Positions 33,125 to 41,636 of a stretch of DNA of 64,000 nucleotides are shown in pieces. The position numbers were made by a program, and so were the translations under genes. The stretch covers positions 1 through 64,000 of the forward strand of contig CAJUDO010000008.1 of assembly GCA_910585405.1 (NCBI GenBank), read 5' to 3'. Origin of the DNA: an uncultured Peptococcaceae bacterium. Its GTDB lineage: Bacteria > Bacillota > Peptococcia > Peptococcales > Peptococcaceae. Positions within the stretch are counted from its first letter, which is position 1. Every line of letters begins with the position of its first letter. Below the pieces are notes generated by a model. It searched no databases and had not been told where the DNA came from. It saw only the letters and a program-made list of their open reading frames with translations.

Positions 33125-33463
33125 ATGCCTCATAGAAACTTAGGTCGCAATAGTTCTCAGCGTCGTGCGCTGTTAAGAAATATGACTACTTCTGTACTGA
33201 AGTACGGTCAGATTGAAACAACCGAAGCGAAAGCAAAAGAAGTTAGAAGAATTGTTGAAAAAATGATTACGCTGGGTAAAGCTGGTAATCTGCACGCTTA
33301 TCGTCAGGCGCTGGCTTATTTGACCGAAGAAGATGTAGCGAAGAAATTATTTGACGAAATTGCTCCGAAATACGAAGATCGTCAGGGTGGTTATACTCGT
33401 GTAGTAAAATCGGGATGCCGTCGTGGTGACGGAACTCCAATGGCTATCGTAGAATTGGTATAA
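33125..33463 (+). CDS. rplQ: 50S ribosomal protein L17
   Basis: 112 residues, starting PHRNLGRNSSQRRALLRNMT, the conserved L17 N-terminus. Last ribosomal gene of the long operon. AAAGGAGG precedes the ATG. A 12-bp hairpin follows 12 nt after the stop. Confidence 0.98.
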   Translation: MPHRNLGRNSSQRRALLRNMTTSVLKYGQIETTEAKAKEVRRIVEKMITLGKAGNLHAYRQALAYLTEEDVAKKLFDEIAPKYEDRQGGYTRVVKSGCRRGDGTPMAIVELV

Positions 33464-33475
33464 GGAGAAGGGCAT

Positions 33476-33504
33476 AGAAGTCAGGAATTTCGTTCCTGAC
33501 TTCT
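33476..33504 (+). terminator. hairpin between rplQ and ecfA1, partial terminator
   Basis: A perfect 12-bp stem, AGAAGTCAGGAA with TTCCTGACTTCT, has a 5-nt loop. The following CTTGTTT is a weak T-run, so part of the transcription may continue into ecfA1. Confidence 0.6.
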
Positions 33505-33524
33505 CTTGTTTCCCGCATAAAACA

Positions 33525-34352
33525 ATGATTAAACTCAATCATCTCACACATATATTTTATAAAGAATCAACAAAACAGGAAGTCAAAGCGTTAGATGATG
33601 TTTCTCTGGAAATTCATGAAGGGGAACATATTGCTGTGTTAGGGCATAACGGATGTGGAAAATCGACATTGGCAAAGCATTTGAATGCTCTTTTGTTACC
33701 AACTGAAGGAACAGTTGAAGTGGACGCTGTCGATACAGCAAGCGAAGCAGACTTGTGGACAATTCGTCAGACGGTTGGCATGGTGTTTCAGAATCCCGAC
33801 AATCAGCTAGTCGCCACTACGGTGGAGGAAGATGTGGCTTTTGGGCCGGAAAATATGGGTATGGAGCCTTCCATTATCCGGCAACGGGTAGATGAAGCGT
33901 TGGAAGCGGTTGGAATGCAGGAATATAAAGATAAAGGACCGCATTTGTTATCCGGCGGACAAAAACAGCGGGTAGCGATTGCGGGCATTATTGCAATGCG
34001 GCCTAAATATATTGTATTTGATGAACCGACTGCAATGTTGGACCCGCTGGGACGGCGAGAGGTCATGGAAACGATGCAGCAATTGAATAAAGAAGAGAGA
34101 ATTACAATCATTAATATTACTCACTTTATGGAAGAAGCTGTATTGGCAGATCGTGTAATCGTAATGGAACATGGCAGAATTGTCTTGTCGGGAACGCCAA
34201 AAGAGGTATTTACCCATGTTGATTTATTAAAACGAATGCAGCTGGATGTACCGCCAGTGGTGGAATTGGCAGCATTGTTACATAAAGAAAATAAACAGAT
34301 TGCAGCAGATCTCATGACAATAGAGGAAATGGTGACGGAATTATGTCCTTAG
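33525..34352 (+). CDS. ecfA1: energy-coupling factor transporter ATPase EcfA1
   Basis: 275 residues, one of two ATPases of the shared ECF vitamin/metal importer module. Walker A is GHNGCGKST, the signature LSGGQKQRVAIAG, Walker B YIVFDEPTAMLDP. The ATG at 33525 gives the standard N-terminus, but no Shine-Dalgarno sequence is visible in front of it, unlike nearly every gene around. It overlaps ecfA2 by 10 nt. Confidence 0.95.
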   Translation: MIKLNHLTHIFYKESTKQEVKALDDVSLEIHEGEHIAVLGHNGCGKSTLAKHLNALLLPTEGTVEVDAVDTASEADLWTIRQTVGMVFQNPDNQLVATTVEEDVAFGPENMGMEPSIIRQRVDEALEAVGMQEYKDKGPHLLSGGQKQRVAIAGIIAMRPKYIVFDEPTAMLDPLGRREVMETMQQLNKEERITIINITHFMEEAVLADRVIVMEHGRIVLSGTPKEVFTHVDLLKRMQLDVPPVVELAALLHKENKQIAADLMTIEEMVTELCP

Positions 34353-35218
34353 AAGTAAAACATGTATTTTATACTTATCAGGAAGGTTCCCCAACAGAAA
34401 GTCATGCACTTCAGGATATTTGTTTAACAGTAAATGAGGGTGAATTTCTCGGAATCGTGGGACATACCGGTTCGGGCAAATCCACCCTTATTCAGCATTT
34501 AAACGGATTGTTGAAGCCCAACAGAGGGGATGTACTGGTAGACGGATTGAATATCAATCAGAAGGAAGCAAAAGGAAAATTGAAAGAACTGCGCATGAAG
34601 GTGGGCATTGTGTTTCAGTATCCTGAATACCAATTATTTGAGGAAACGGTAGAACAGGATATTGCCTTTGGACCGCGTAATTTGGGTTTAAACGATGCAG
34701 AAATACGGCAGCGGGTACAAGATGCTATGGCATTGTTAAAATTGGATTACGCGAGTCTACGGAAGCAATCTCCGTTCGATTTGAGTGGTGGTCAGAAGCG
34801 TAAGGTGGCTATTGCTGGCGTTTTGGCTATGCAGCCGAAATATTTGGTGTTGGATGAGCCAACTGCCGGTTTAGACCCGAAAGGGCGCAAAGAATTTCTG
34901 GAAGAAATCGCAGCGTTGCATCGAAAAGGGATGACTATCGTGATGGTTTCTCACAGTATGGATGATGTTGCGCGCTATGCACAGCGGATGGTTGTATTGG
35001 ACCATGGGCAGATTCACTTGCAAGGTACACCGCGGGAAGTATTTTCAAATCATGCAGAACTTGAGGCTATCGGTGTAGGAGTTCCGACATTGACAAAGCT
35101 TTTGTTGGAATTAAAAGCAAAAGGACTAAACGTGCGGACTGATTTGATAGAGCTTCATGAAATAAAAGATGAAATTTTGCGTGCCTTGTCAGAGAGAGAG
35201 GAGATGGCAAAATGCTGA
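34343..35218 (+). CDS. ecfA2: energy-coupling factor transporter ATPase EcfA2
   Basis: 291 residues. Walker A GHTGSGKST, signature LSGGQKRKVAIAG, Walker B YLVLDEPTAGLDP, with the catalytic Glu in place. It pairs with EcfA1 and EcfT. The start overlaps the end of ecfA1 and the end overlaps ecfT by 7 nt, so the three are translationally coupled. No S component is in the window, typical of the group II shared module. Confidence 0.95.
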   Translation: MSLEVKHVFYTYQEGSPTESHALQDICLTVNEGEFLGIVGHTGSGKSTLIQHLNGLLKPNRGDVLVDGLNINQKEAKGKLKELRMKVGIVFQYPEYQLFEETVEQDIAFGPRNLGLNDAEIRQRVQDAMALLKLDYASLRKQSPFDLSGGQKRKVAIAGVLAMQPKYLVLDEPTAGLDPKGRKEFLEEIAALHRKGMTIVMVSHSMDDVARYAQRMVVLDHGQIHLQGTPREVFSNHAELEAIGVGVPTLTKLLLELKAKGLNVRTDLIELHEIKDEILRALSEREEMAKC

Positions 35219-36009
35219 AGGATATCACCATCGGGCAATATTTGCCGGGCAACTCTTTTTTGCATAAGCTGGATCCCCGTACTAAAATTTTGGCAGTGTT
35301 ATTATATATGATAGCACTGTTTGTAGTGAATAACTTTTGGGGATTGGGTGCAATGCTGCTATTGTCTGTTGTAGTCATTCTAATCTCAAAAATTCCACTG
35401 AGATTTTTTTTCCGCGGTATCAAAGCCATTGCCTTTATTGTGCTACTCACAGTGGCGCTGCAAATGTTCATGACGCCGGGTGAAGCGCTGTGGCAATGGG
35501 GATTTTTAACGATTACAAAAGAAGGGATTCGGCAGGCCATTTTCATGGGCACACGTTTGCTGTTGTTGGTAAGTCTGACTTCCATTTTGACATTGACAAC
35601 AACGCCCATCTCGCTGACAGACGGAATTGAAAATTTGCTGAAGCCTTTTCAGCGTTTCGGTATGCCTGCCCATGAGCTGGCCATGATGATGACCATTGCT
35701 TTGCGATTCATTCCAACTCTGGTAGAAGAAACAGAAAAAATCATGCAGGCGCAAGCTGCCCGGGGAGCGGATTTTGAAAGCGGCAATTTAGTTGAACGTG
35801 CCAAGGCGATGATTCCTCTTTTGGTGCCGCTGTTTTTGAACGCTTTTAAACGGGCAGATGAGCTGGCAATGGCTATGGAAGCGCGCTGCTATCATGGCGG
35901 AGAGAATCGTACACGTTTGAAAGCACTGAAATATGGAGGAAGAGATGCTGTGACTGGAGTGTTGTGTCTGTGTATGATTGCCGGTGCCTTTTTCACAAGA
36001 TTCATATGA
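35212..36009 (+). CDS. ecfT: energy-coupling factor transporter transmembrane protein EcfT
   Basis: 265 residues with about five or six hydrophobic segments. It contains the two Ala-Arg motifs (QAQAARGADFESG and AMEARCYHGG) in the coupling helices that grip the ATPases. It joins EcfA1/A2 to interchangeable S components. GAGAGGAG lies before the ATG. Confidence 0.94.
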   Translation: MLKDITIGQYLPGNSFLHKLDPRTKILAVLLYMIALFVVNNFWGLGAMLLLSVVVILISKIPLRFFFRGIKAIAFIVLLTVALQMFMTPGEALWQWGFLTITKEGIRQAIFMGTRLLLLVSLTSILTLTTTPISLTDGIENLLKPFQRFGMPAHELAMMMTIALRFIPTLVEETEKIMQAQAARGADFESGNLVERAKAMIPLLVPLFLNAFKRADELAMAMEARCYHGGENRTRLKALKYGGRDAVTGVLCLCMIAGAFFTRFI

Positions 36010-36019
36010 TGGAGGAACT

Positions 36020-36766
36020 ATGCGAAATATCAAAGCAGTAATACAATATGATGGCAGTCGTTATTTTGGATTCCAGGCACAGCTGAATCCAGAGCAGTTG
36101 CCCACTGTACAGGAAGCATTAGAAGAAGCTATTGGCGGTTTGCTGAAAGAGGAAACAAGAGTATACAGTGCAGGACGGACTGACCGGGGTGTGCATGCCT
36201 TGGGACAGGTAGTTAATTTTTATACCGAATCTTTGATTCCTGTAGAAAAGTTGGCCCGCGCAATCAATCAGCACTTGCCGGTAGACGTTTATATTCGTTC
36301 TGTAGAAGAAGTGGCTTCCACCTTTCATGCGCGAAAAAGCGCTCTGGGCAAGCATTATCAATATCGCGTATGGAACAGCGAGGAAAAAACAGTATTTGGG
36401 AACCAATACTTTTATCATTATCCCGGCAGCTTAGACGATGGACGCATGCAGGAGGCATGCAAACTCTTAGAAGGCACACACAATTATCAGGGGTTTTCTG
36501 CAGCGGGCAGTACGGTGAAGTCCTTTGTGCGCACAGTTTATGAGATGAATATGCGTCGCAATGGAGATTGGCTTACCTTTGATGTATACGGAAATGGCTT
36601 CCTTTATAATATGGTGCGTATCATGGTGGGCACGGTACTTGACATCGGTTTGCACCGCAAAAAAGTGGATGTGATTCCGCAAGTGTTGGCTACACAAAAT
36701 CGCCATTTGGCAGGACGTACCGCGCCAGCCAGCGGATTATACTTAAAAAATGTATTTTATCGTTGA
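36020..36766 (+). CDS. truA: tRNA pseudouridine(38-40) synthase TruA
   Basis: 248 residues. The catalytic Asp lies in SAGRTDRGVHALGQ. It modifies positions 38-40 in the anticodon arm. ATG 36020 follows ATGGAGG; a longer in-frame start at 35978 lies inside ecfT. The stop codon is embedded in the -35 box of the rplM promoter. Confidence 0.96.
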   Translation: MRNIKAVIQYDGSRYFGFQAQLNPEQLPTVQEALEEAIGGLLKEETRVYSAGRTDRGVHALGQVVNFYTESLIPVEKLARAINQHLPVDVYIRSVEEVASTFHARKSALGKHYQYRVWNSEEKTVFGNQYFYHYPGSLDDGRMQEACKLLEGTHNYQGFSAAGSTVKSFVRTVYEMNMRRNGDWLTFDVYGNGFLYNMVRIMVGTVLDIGLHRKKVDVIPQVLATQNRHLAGRTAPASGLYLKNVFYR

Positions 36767-36791
36767 CAATTCGTTTTCCATGAGTTAAAAT
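36763..36791 (+). promoter_or_regulatory. sigma-A promoter of rplM-rpsI
   Basis: A perfect TTGACA and TAAAAT are 17 nt apart. The -35 box includes the TGA stop of truA. Confidence 0.85.
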
Positions 36792-36795
36792 ATAT

Positions 36796-36913
36796 AAGTG
36801 TGTTTTCGGACACTTCTTGAGCAATGTTAGTTCTATGATCCAGAGCCCCGGATCTTAACTATATAAACTCATTTATTATCTATTTCTTGTCAATGTTCTA
36901 AGGAGGGAATATA
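36796..36913 (+). promoter_or_regulatory. leader RNA of rplM (L13 leader candidate)
   Basis: The ~115-nt leader contains two hairpins: AAGTGT/ACACTT (36796-36815) and GATCC/GGATC (36837-36854). L13 leaders with small hairpins are known in Firmicutes as autogenous control elements. The assignment rests on position and these hairpins and has not been matched to the published consensus. Confidence 0.45.
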
Positions 36914-37351
36914 ATGCGTACCACCTATATGGCAAAACCAAATGAGGTTGATAGAAAATGGTATGTAGTAGATGCAGCCGGCAAACCACTGGGTCGTGTA
37001 GCTTCTCAGGTTGCAGCAGTTTTAAGAGGAAAAAATAAACCAACGTTTACACCAAATGTAGATTGCGGCGATTATGTAATCGTAATCAATGCAAAAGATG
37101 CTGTGTTAACAGGTAAAAAGATGGATCAGAAATTGTTCCGTCGTCACAGCCGCTATCCAGGCGGTCTGCGTTCTATTAAATATAAAGATTTAATGGCTCA
37201 GAGACCGGTTTTGGCTATGGAAACAGCAATCAAAGGTATGCTGCCACATAACCGTCTGGGCAGAAGAATGTTCACCAAATTATTTGTATATGCTGGTGCT
37301 GACCACAAACATCAGGCTCAGAAACCAGAAGTACTGGAAATTATCGGTTAG
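36914..37351 (+). CDS. rplM: 50S ribosomal protein L13
   Basis: 145 residues. RKWYVVDAAGKPLGRVASQV and KGMLPHNRLGRRMFTKL are diagnostic. An early 50S assembly protein. AAGGAGGG precedes the ATG; coupled with rpsI, 13 nt downstream. Confidence 0.98.
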   Translation: MRTTYMAKPNEVDRKWYVVDAAGKPLGRVASQVAAVLRGKNKPTFTPNVDCGDYVIVINAKDAVLTGKKMDQKLFRRHSRYPGGLRSIKYKDLMAQRPVLAMETAIKGMLPHNRLGRRMFTKLFVYAGADHKHQAQKPEVLEIIG

Positions 37352-37364
37352 GAGGAAATGAACA

Positions 37365-37766
37365 ATGGCAAATAATGAAAAAGTGCAGTTCTACGGTACA
37401 GGCCGTCGTAAATCCTCTGTTGCCAGAGTAAGACTGGTGCCAGGTAATGGTCAGATCGTAATTAACGGTAAAGATTCTAAAGATTATTTCGGTAAAAAAA
37501 CACTGGAAATGATTATCAGACAGCCAATGGTTTTGACTGAAACAGAAGGCCGTTTTGATGTGTTGGTAAATGCACATGGCGGCGGTACAACTGGTCAGGC
37601 TGGTGCAGTACGTCTCGGTATCGCAAGAGCATTGTTGAAAGCTGATATCGAATATCGTCCTGTTCTGAAAAAAGCAGGTTTCTTAACCAGAGACCCAAGA
37701 ATGAAAGAAAGAAAGAAATACGGCTTGAAAGGCGCGAGAAGAGCTCCACAGTTCTCCAAGCGTTAA
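37365..37766 (+). CDS. rpsI: 30S ribosomal protein S9
   Basis: 133 residues with FYGTGRRKSSVARVRLVPG and the C-terminal KGARRAPQFSKR tail that reaches the P-site tRNA. AGGAGGAAATGAACA lies before the ATG. Last gene of the two-gene operon. Confidence 0.98.
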   Translation: MANNEKVQFYGTGRRKSSVARVRLVPGNGQIVINGKDSKDYFGKKTLEMIIRQPMVLTETEGRFDVLVNAHGGGTTGQAGAVRLGIARALLKADIEYRPVLKKAGFLTRDPRMKERKKYGLKGARRAPQFSKR

Positions 37767-37789
37767 TTGCGAGTCCAAAATATGTGATG

Positions 37790-37828
37790 AAAATCCCGTC
37801 GAGAATTTTTTCGACGGGATTTTATATA
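37790..37828 (+). terminator. rho-independent terminator of rplM-rpsI
   Basis: AAAATCCCGTCGA pairs with TCGACGGGATTTT around a short T-rich loop. The symmetric A and T runs may also stop the convergent gtrII-like gene. Confidence 0.88.
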
Positions 37829-37910
37829 TTGTGCAAAAAGGGAGGTAAAAAGCAATCACTTTCTACAGCCCTTTCTGTGATAGATTTGTCTGAAAACAAT
37901 TGCGTTTGAT

Positions 37911-39485
37911 TTAATCCGATAATTTCACGACAAGTACATCATCAAGCAGGGCACAACAGCCTTTTTGCGGAAATACAGGAATGCTTTGCACCGCATGATA
38001 CTGCAAGAAAGCTGAGGCTTCATCAGGATCCAATAATTGAATGGGGTAGGCAAGTATTTGTTCAAAATACCATTGATAGGTTAAATAATATGTGGTAGAA
38101 AAATTTTGTGAACATCCGAGTCCTGTGATTTCCTCAAAGCCCGGTCTCTCTTGGGAGAGCGGTGAGTTGTACAGAGAGCCTACCAGTATTACTGGCGTTT
38201 GTCCGAGAATATAACCGTCTGTTTGCTCCATTCGGTCTACAATGCGGGTCATAACGGACAAGGTACTTTGAAATTCCAAATCCTTTTTTAGGTAAAGCTG
38301 ATTGGAAAAATTGATGTTATGAAAAATGACACAAATCAAACAAACAACAGCAATCCATCGCGGAATATCGGAAAAAACTTGTGGGGTGTTTGTTTGTTCC
38401 TGATTTTGTTTCTTTGCAGGAATGGAAATATTGACATCTAATGTATAGAGCAAAAACAGATACACAAGAAAAAAGGAATAAATCATCAAGGCGTGCTCCA
38501 TACCATTAGCGATAAAATAAACTACATTGATGCCAAAAGGCATTAAAAAAATCAGGCAACCCAACAGTAGCAGTTTCCCTGGAGATGAGGAACGACAGAT
38601 AAGAATACGGGCCAAAGAGAGGAGAAGCAATACTCCTAAGATGACGTTAAAGACTGCTATCGCTTGTGAATTACTGATCTGTGGTGTCATGTAATATTGC
38701 AGTGGATAAAGCCAGGTTTGTTTTGTCAACTGACATAAAGCGGCTAGATTTTCAAACTGGCCCACATTGGCGAGTCCGTTGTAACTGTCCATGATATCTA
38801 CACCAGTTAAGATCAAAGTGTATTGGAATACGGCCTTGTAGAGCAACAGACCAGATAAAAGCGCAAAAAGCAATTTTGCAGCAGTAAAAATTGTGGTCTT
38901 GATAGGTTTATTTTCCAAAAGCAGTTTGACGATGGACAACATACAGAGAAAAACAGTTACTTGTAGATAGCTTTGATATAGACTCAATGACATACACAAC
39001 AGGATAGGACTGCATAAAAAGCCGTAACGGTATTGAGCCGCAATATAAGCCGCTGCAACGCTCAGCAACAGAGCCAGCATATAGACATCAGCGGCGCCGA
39101 TATAAGACGCGTTTAAAAAAGTAATAGCAGTATTTGCGGTCAGGATACCGCAGGCACAGAAAATTAACAACTTTTGTTTAATATCCAGTAGCATAATCAT
39201 CAGCCAAATTGAGATGGTGAGATAACAAAGAGATAGTATGCCAATTAGACTGCTGGAGCAGATAGAACCCCGCAGCTGCAAATAGAGCGGATTGAGAAAA
39301 CGTCCCAAACCGATTTGCGCAACGGCGCTGTTGCTGTCTTGTACAAGATGCAAAGCGTCGTGGGAAAATAGTAAATTAAAATAACAATATCCATGTGCTG
39401 CTAAACCTAAAAGGAGGGTACAAAAAAATATAAATTGGAAACGATTCTTTTCTGCAAGCAGTGTGACCTGAAAATGTTTTAGCAT
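37911..39485 (-). CDS. GtrII-like membrane glucosyltransferase
   Basis: A 524-residue membrane protein with about ten to twelve hydrophobic helices and an early acidic motif (FSHDAL) like the catalytic loop of GT-C enzymes. It resembles the glucosyltransferase domain family of phage-type O-antigen modifying GtrII proteins, which move a sugar from an undecaprenyl carrier to a surface glycan. ATG 39485 is chosen, 9 nt after AAAGGA and 1 nt after the stop of the GT2 gene; a TTG at 39494 is less likely. Acceptor glycan and sugar are unknown. The usual small flippase GtrA is not adjacent. Confidence 0.7.
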   Translation of the reverse strand: MLKHFQVTLLAEKNRFQFIFFCTLLLGLAAHGYCYFNLLFSHDALHLVQDSNSAVAQIGLGRFLNPLYLQLRGSICSSSLIGILSLCYLTISIWLMIMLLDIKQKLLIFCACGILTANTAITFLNASYIGAADVYMLALLLSVAAAYIAAQYRYGFLCSPILLCMSLSLYQSYLQVTVFLCMLSIVKLLLENKPIKTTIFTAAKLLFALLSGLLLYKAVFQYTLILTGVDIMDSYNGLANVGQFENLAALCQLTKQTWLYPLQYYMTPQISNSQAIAVFNVILGVLLLLSLARILICRSSSPGKLLLLGCLIFLMPFGINVVYFIANGMEHALMIYSFFLVYLFLLYTLDVNISIPAKKQNQEQTNTPQVFSDIPRWIAVVCLICVIFHNINFSNQLYLKKDLEFQSTLSVMTRIVDRMEQTDGYILGQTPVILVGSLYNSPLSQERPGFEEITGLGCSQNFSTTYYLTYQWYFEQILAYPIQLLDPDEASAFLQYHAVQSIPVFPQKGCCALLDDVLVVKLSD

Positions 39486-39486
39486 G

Positions 39487-40440
39487 TCAGCCAATCCTTT
39501 CTATGTGTTCCAAATTGCTGTCAGCAACGATGTAATGGGGTCGCTTTTTTGTCTCTGTATAAGTTTTGGCAATATATTGTCCCATGATACCCATGCAAAA
39601 GAGCTGCACACCGCCCAGAAAGGTTATAATACAGGCCAAAGAAGCCCAGCCGTCGACTGGATCACCGAAAAGTAGACGGCGTATAACGATAAAAATTACA
39701 GCAACGAAATCTAATGCTGTAATGGTTAAGCCAAACCAAGAAGCAATGCTTAAAGGCGCTTGGGAAAAGTTAATGATACCATCAATAGCATATTTAGATA
39801 ATTTCCAAAAGCTCCATTTGCTTTCTCCGGCAATACGGTTAACATTTTCATAAGGCAGCCAATAGGTGCGAAATCCGATCCAACCAAAAATTCCTTTAGA
39901 AAAACGATTGGTTTCCTGCATATGCATAATTGCTTCTACCATTTCTTTTTTCATCAGGCGAAAATCTCTTGCACCGTCCACAATATCTGCTTCAGAGATA
40001 CGGTTGATTAATTTATAAAACAAACGGGCAAAGCAACTGCGGATGGGGGGTTCTCCCTTTCGGGAAACTCGTCTGGTAGCTACACTGTCATAGTCACCGC
40101 TTTGTAAAATTTCCAGCATGGTAGGCAGCAAATGTGGTGGATCCTGTAAGTCGGCATCCATTACAGCCACATAGTCACCGATGGCATTACGAAAGCCGGC
40201 GTACATAGCAGCCTCTTTCCCAAAATTGCGGGAAAAGGAGATGTAGGACAGCCGGCTATCTTGTTCTGCTAACGTTTTTAAAATTGAGAGCGTATCGTCT
40301 TTAGAGCCATCATTGATAAAGAGTAATTGGTAGTGGTAAGGCGATGTCTGCAGTACACTTTGTAGCTCTTGATAAAAGGCTGGCAGTGTCGCCTGTTCGT
40401 TGTAACAGGGAATAATTAAAGAAACTGTTTCTTTTTCCAC
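39487..40440 (-). CDS. polyprenyl-phosphate glycosyltransferase, GT2 family (GtrB/CsbB-like)
   Basis: A 317-residue protein. The N-terminal GT2 domain shows SLIIPCYNEQATLP, the DGSKDDT nucleotide-binding segment and the MDADLQDPP metal motif. Two C-terminal transmembrane segments follow residue ~230. Such enzymes charge undecaprenyl phosphate with a sugar at the cytosolic face. GTG start behind AAGGAGG. The overlapping GtrII-like gene downstream is the probable transferase that uses the product. Confidence 0.88.
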   Translation of the reverse strand: MEKETVSLIIPCYNEQATLPAFYQELQSVLQTSPYHYQLLFINDGSKDDTLSILKTLAEQDSRLSYISFSRNFGKEAAMYAGFRNAIGDYVAVMDADLQDPPHLLPTMLEILQSGDYDSVATRRVSRKGEPPIRSCFARLFYKLINRISEADIVDGARDFRLMKKEMVEAIMHMQETNRFSKGIFGWIGFRTYWLPYENVNRIAGESKWSFWKLSKYAIDGIINFSQAPLSIASWFGLTITALDFVAVIFIVIRRLLFGDPVDGWASLACIITFLGGVQLFCMGIMGQYIAKTYTETKKRPHYIVADSNLEHIERIG

Positions 40441-40464
40441 AGTAGCCTCCTTGTTTGTAAAAAG

Positions 40465-40493
40465 TATACCTTTTAGGATGATTAAAAGGTATA
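40465..40493. repeat. perfect inverted repeat in the leader of the GT2 gene
   Basis: TATACCTTTTA and TAAAAGGTATA form an 11-bp perfect inverted repeat with a 7-nt spacer, about 20 nt upstream of the GT2 Shine-Dalgarno sequence. It can fold in the RNA or serve as an operator. Confidence 0.6.
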
Positions 40494-40557
40494 AATTAGC
40501 ATATTAGAAAATGTATTTTGGGCAAAATGTTGACTATTTTTATATTTTGCCAGATAT

Positions 40558-40587
40558 ATTATAAGTAGCAGATTCCATATTTGTCAA
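40558..40587 (-). promoter_or_regulatory. sigma-A promoter of the GT2-gtrII operon
   Basis: On the minus strand a perfect TTGACA and a perfect TATAAT are 18 nt apart. The predicted leader of ~110 nt includes the inverted repeat at 40465. Confidence 0.8.
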
Positions 40588-40667
40588 GTTGCGAAGCGGA
40601 CTGCCCCTTTTCAAGATAAGCCGTTACTATATATCTGTTTTTAAATTTTTCCTTCAAGCTATCCAAA

Positions 40668-41309
40668 TTACCACAGGGCCCATATCTGACCGTTTGGCAT
40701 GTCTTTCCAGGATCCCGGAATGATTTCTAAAATCTTTCCGGTAGGGTAGGCACGGACGACAATTTCCTCTCGATATTCTGGATCTTCATGCCAGCGGCAA
40801 AAGTATAGTTTTTGTTTCTTTCTTTCACAAAAGCTTTCCGTTTCTTCAATGTCAAATTGGACTTTTTCCGGCCAGATAATTTGAAATCTGCCATCATGTG
40901 CCTGCCGTGTAAGCATCAAGGGTGATTGATGAAGTAGAAGACCATAGCAATCTTTTATCTCTGTAAAAGGTAAGGAAGCAATTGCAGTAATTCGATTTGT
41001 TGTATCGTCATATTGTAAAATACAGAGCAGAGACTTTGGAAAGTCAGCCAGCAATATCTGTATTTTTCCGTTATATAGAATAGGCTGACCGAAGTATTGT
41101 CCGGCGTTTCCCTTGATTGGCTCCACGACACGGCCATCAGGATAATGAATGAATACAAGACGGTTACAGTTTACAGGATGATGGCCCCGATATAGTTCTT
41201 CGGCCTCATATAAATCTCCATGCGTGTAATCGTTCCCCCAATACCATTCACAGCTTCCACTTAGAGGTTCAATATATGTAATACCATGTGTTTCAATTAT
41301 TTTCATCAT
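40668..41309 (-). CDS. hypothetical protein
   Basis: A 213-residue, aromatic-rich soluble protein with no recognised family. It lacks a signal peptide and membrane segments. Runs such as HYPDGRVVEPI and AYPTGKILEIIPG and many Trp and Tyr suggest a beta-rich fold, perhaps blades of a small propeller. GGAG lies 8 nt before the double ATG. It has its own promoter at 41348 and is not in an operon with its neighbours. Confidence 0.7.
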   Translation of the reverse strand: MMKIIETHGITYIEPLSGSCEWYWGNDYTHGDLYEAEELYRGHHPVNCNRLVFIHYPDGRVVEPIKGNAGQYFGQPILYNGKIQILLADFPKSLLCILQYDDTTNRITAIASLPFTEIKDCYGLLLHQSPLMLTRQAHDGRFQIIWPEKVQFDIEETESFCERKKQKLYFCRWHEDPEYREEIVVRAYPTGKILEIIPGSWKDMPNGQIWALW

Positions 41310-41347
41310 AAATCAACTCCTTAATTAATTCCAGTTTGTTATTTTAG

Positions 41348-41376
41348 ATATTATCATAAGCCTCCGCCTGTTTCAA
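41348..41376 (-). promoter_or_regulatory. sigma-A promoter of the 40668 gene
   Basis: On the minus strand TTGAAA and TAATAT are 17 nt apart, ~40 nt upstream of the ATG. Confidence 0.65.
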
Positions 41377-41488
41377 TATGACTTGGTGAATTTAACGGAG
41401 CAGTCCTTAGCAATAATATATTTGAATAGAAGTATCAGACTTCCCTGAACGAGAACATCTGCTTTTCCCTGAGAAGCATATTTCATGC

Positions 41489-41527
41489 AAAAATCCCCTT
41501 TGCTGGATTTTGTCCAGTAAAGGGGAG
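41489..41527 (-). terminator. rho-independent terminator of the ABC exporter operon
   Basis: Minus strand: TCCCCTTT-x-CTGGA pairs with TCCAG-x-AAAGGGGA around TTTTG, and the arm runs into a T-stretch on the minus strand. It lies ~110 nt after the last ABC gene. Confidence 0.75.
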
Positions 41528-41636
41528 AACGTATCAAAATAGAATGGGTATTTCTGTTTATTAAGCAGATACATAAGCTGACAAAGGCTATTTGTACAGG
41601 TTCCTTTTATCATGATTTCCTTTTTAAGCATGATTC

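Larger units (their letters stand above)
41310..41636. other. intergenic region between the unknown protein and the ABC exporter
   Basis: It holds the promoter of the 40668 gene (41348-41376) and the terminator of the ABC operon (41489-41527). A 74-codon minus-strand ORF across that terminator is not credited. Confidence 0.6.

Noticed and set aside
40463..40491. TATACT at 40463-40468 as the promoter of the GT2 gene
   Set aside because: No -35 box lies 16-18 nt upstream; the TTGACA-18-TATAAT promoter at 40558 is far better. The repeat is kept as a separate feature.
41407..41631. 74-codon minus-strand ORF after the ABC exporter
   Set aside because: It contains the operon's terminator hairpin and lacks a ribosome-binding site.
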